From NCBI GenBank assembly GCA_002436085.1, contig DIXT01000031.1:43625-58444 (forward strand): 14,820 nt of DNA. Reading direction: 5' to 3'. The DNA is from Anaerolineaceae bacterium UBA6073 (GTDB taxonomy: Bacteria; Chloroflexota; Anaerolineae; Anaerolineales; Anaerolineaceae). Both the position numbers and the translations under genes were made by a program. Position 1 is the first letter of the stretch. Each line of letters begins with the position of its first letter. The notes under the pieces are model-generated. The model was given only the letters and a program-made list of their open reading frames with translations, was not told the origin of the DNA and searched no databases. This document shows, piece after piece, positions 14,713 through 14,820 of this stretch.

Positions 14713-14820
14713 CTTTCTGCCATTAAATAAAAACATGGCGAGGCTGGGATTTGCCTGTACCCGCCAGGGCAAACCCAGAACCAACGTTCTGCCATTAAAT
14801 AAAAACATGGCGAGGCTGGG
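14665..14820 (-). repeat. Tandem 72-bp array of tRNA-3'-half units, running off the window
   Basis: Three units start at offsets of exactly 72 bases: 14665/14666, 14737/14738 and 14809/14810 (the last cut by the window end). On the minus strand each unit reads GTTCTGGG, the T-arm with its hairpin insertion, CAGCCTCGC, then ATGTTTTTATTTAATGGC, then CAGAAC. CAGAAC-GTTG-GTTCTG forms a second small hairpin at the unit junction (14772-14788). Units two and three share nearly identical spacers, so duplication is recent. The second unit has a perfect T-stem (CTGGG/CCCAG), better than the tRNA gene itself. The insertion loop is TTAT in the first unit and TGGC in the second. The total copy number lies outside this window. 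Confidence 0.85.

Noticed and set aside
14665..14820. CRISPR array
   Set aside because: Repeats and spacers are both nearly identical between units, the period is 72, and the unit matches a tRNA 3' half. No unique spacers or cas genes are seen.
14665..14820. Integron attC array
   Set aside because: No cassette ORFs lie between units, no GTTRRRY core at consistent places, and no integron integrase is visible.

Overview
The window reads as chromosomal DNA of a free-living bacterium, most likely Chloroflexota (Anaerolineae or a relative). This is inferred from the style of the proteins, not from a marker gene: an Lgt with a long acidic tail, a 7TM-GAF-HTH regulator ending in a 'SEADLYRKQR' helix, a Pro/Thr-rich anchored beta-sandwich protein of a kind frequent in that phylum, and a WalJ-type hydrolase. 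The taxon is not proven.

Left part (about 1-8.5 kb), all on the minus strand: a tightly packed seven-gene run that looks like one transcription unit. It starts at an extended -10 promoter (8308-8313) and ends at a perfect hairpin terminator (52-82). In order of transcription it holds purine nucleoside phosphorylase, an anchored extracytoplasmic beta-sandwich protein, a GNAT acetyltransferase, a 7TM-GAF-HTH membrane regulator, an FtsK/SpoIIIE translocase, a CDP-alcohol phosphatidyltransferase, and Lgt. The common theme is envelope lipid and lipoprotein synthesis plus chromosome segregation. Next comes a monocistronic cold-shock gene with its own terminator, a promoter with consensus -35, and a leader of about 100 nt.

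Middle (8.98-10.44 kb), plus strand: a broken relic that looks like an ISLre2/UPF0236-type transposase, a 66-codon ORF of unknown origin, and an intact WalJ/YycJ-type metallo-beta-lactamase-fold hydrolase starting at TTG.

Right part (about 10.45-14.82 kb): accessory DNA, visibly more AT-rich, built around a tRNA-Met(CAU)-like gene on the minus strand (11691-11780). Its T-loop appears to be split by an 18-nt insertion that can fold as a small hairpin. The 3' half of this tRNA, including the insertion, recurs at 10603-10653, 14665-14710 and 14737-14782, and again where the window ends. At the right edge the copies form a tandem array with a 72-bp period. Two of the copies sit inside a roughly 185-bp structured repeat (A at 10466-10650, B at 14523-14712) that brackets the accessory block. 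Between these repeats lie a possible PD-(D/E)XK-fold protein, a CopB-type P1B-3 copper/silver ATPase, and a truncated GC-rich coding fragment cut off exactly at repeat B. The simplest reading is island accretion at a tRNA gene through copies of its 3' end. The other reading is a tRNA-derived repeat or structured-RNA family. No integrase is visible in the window.
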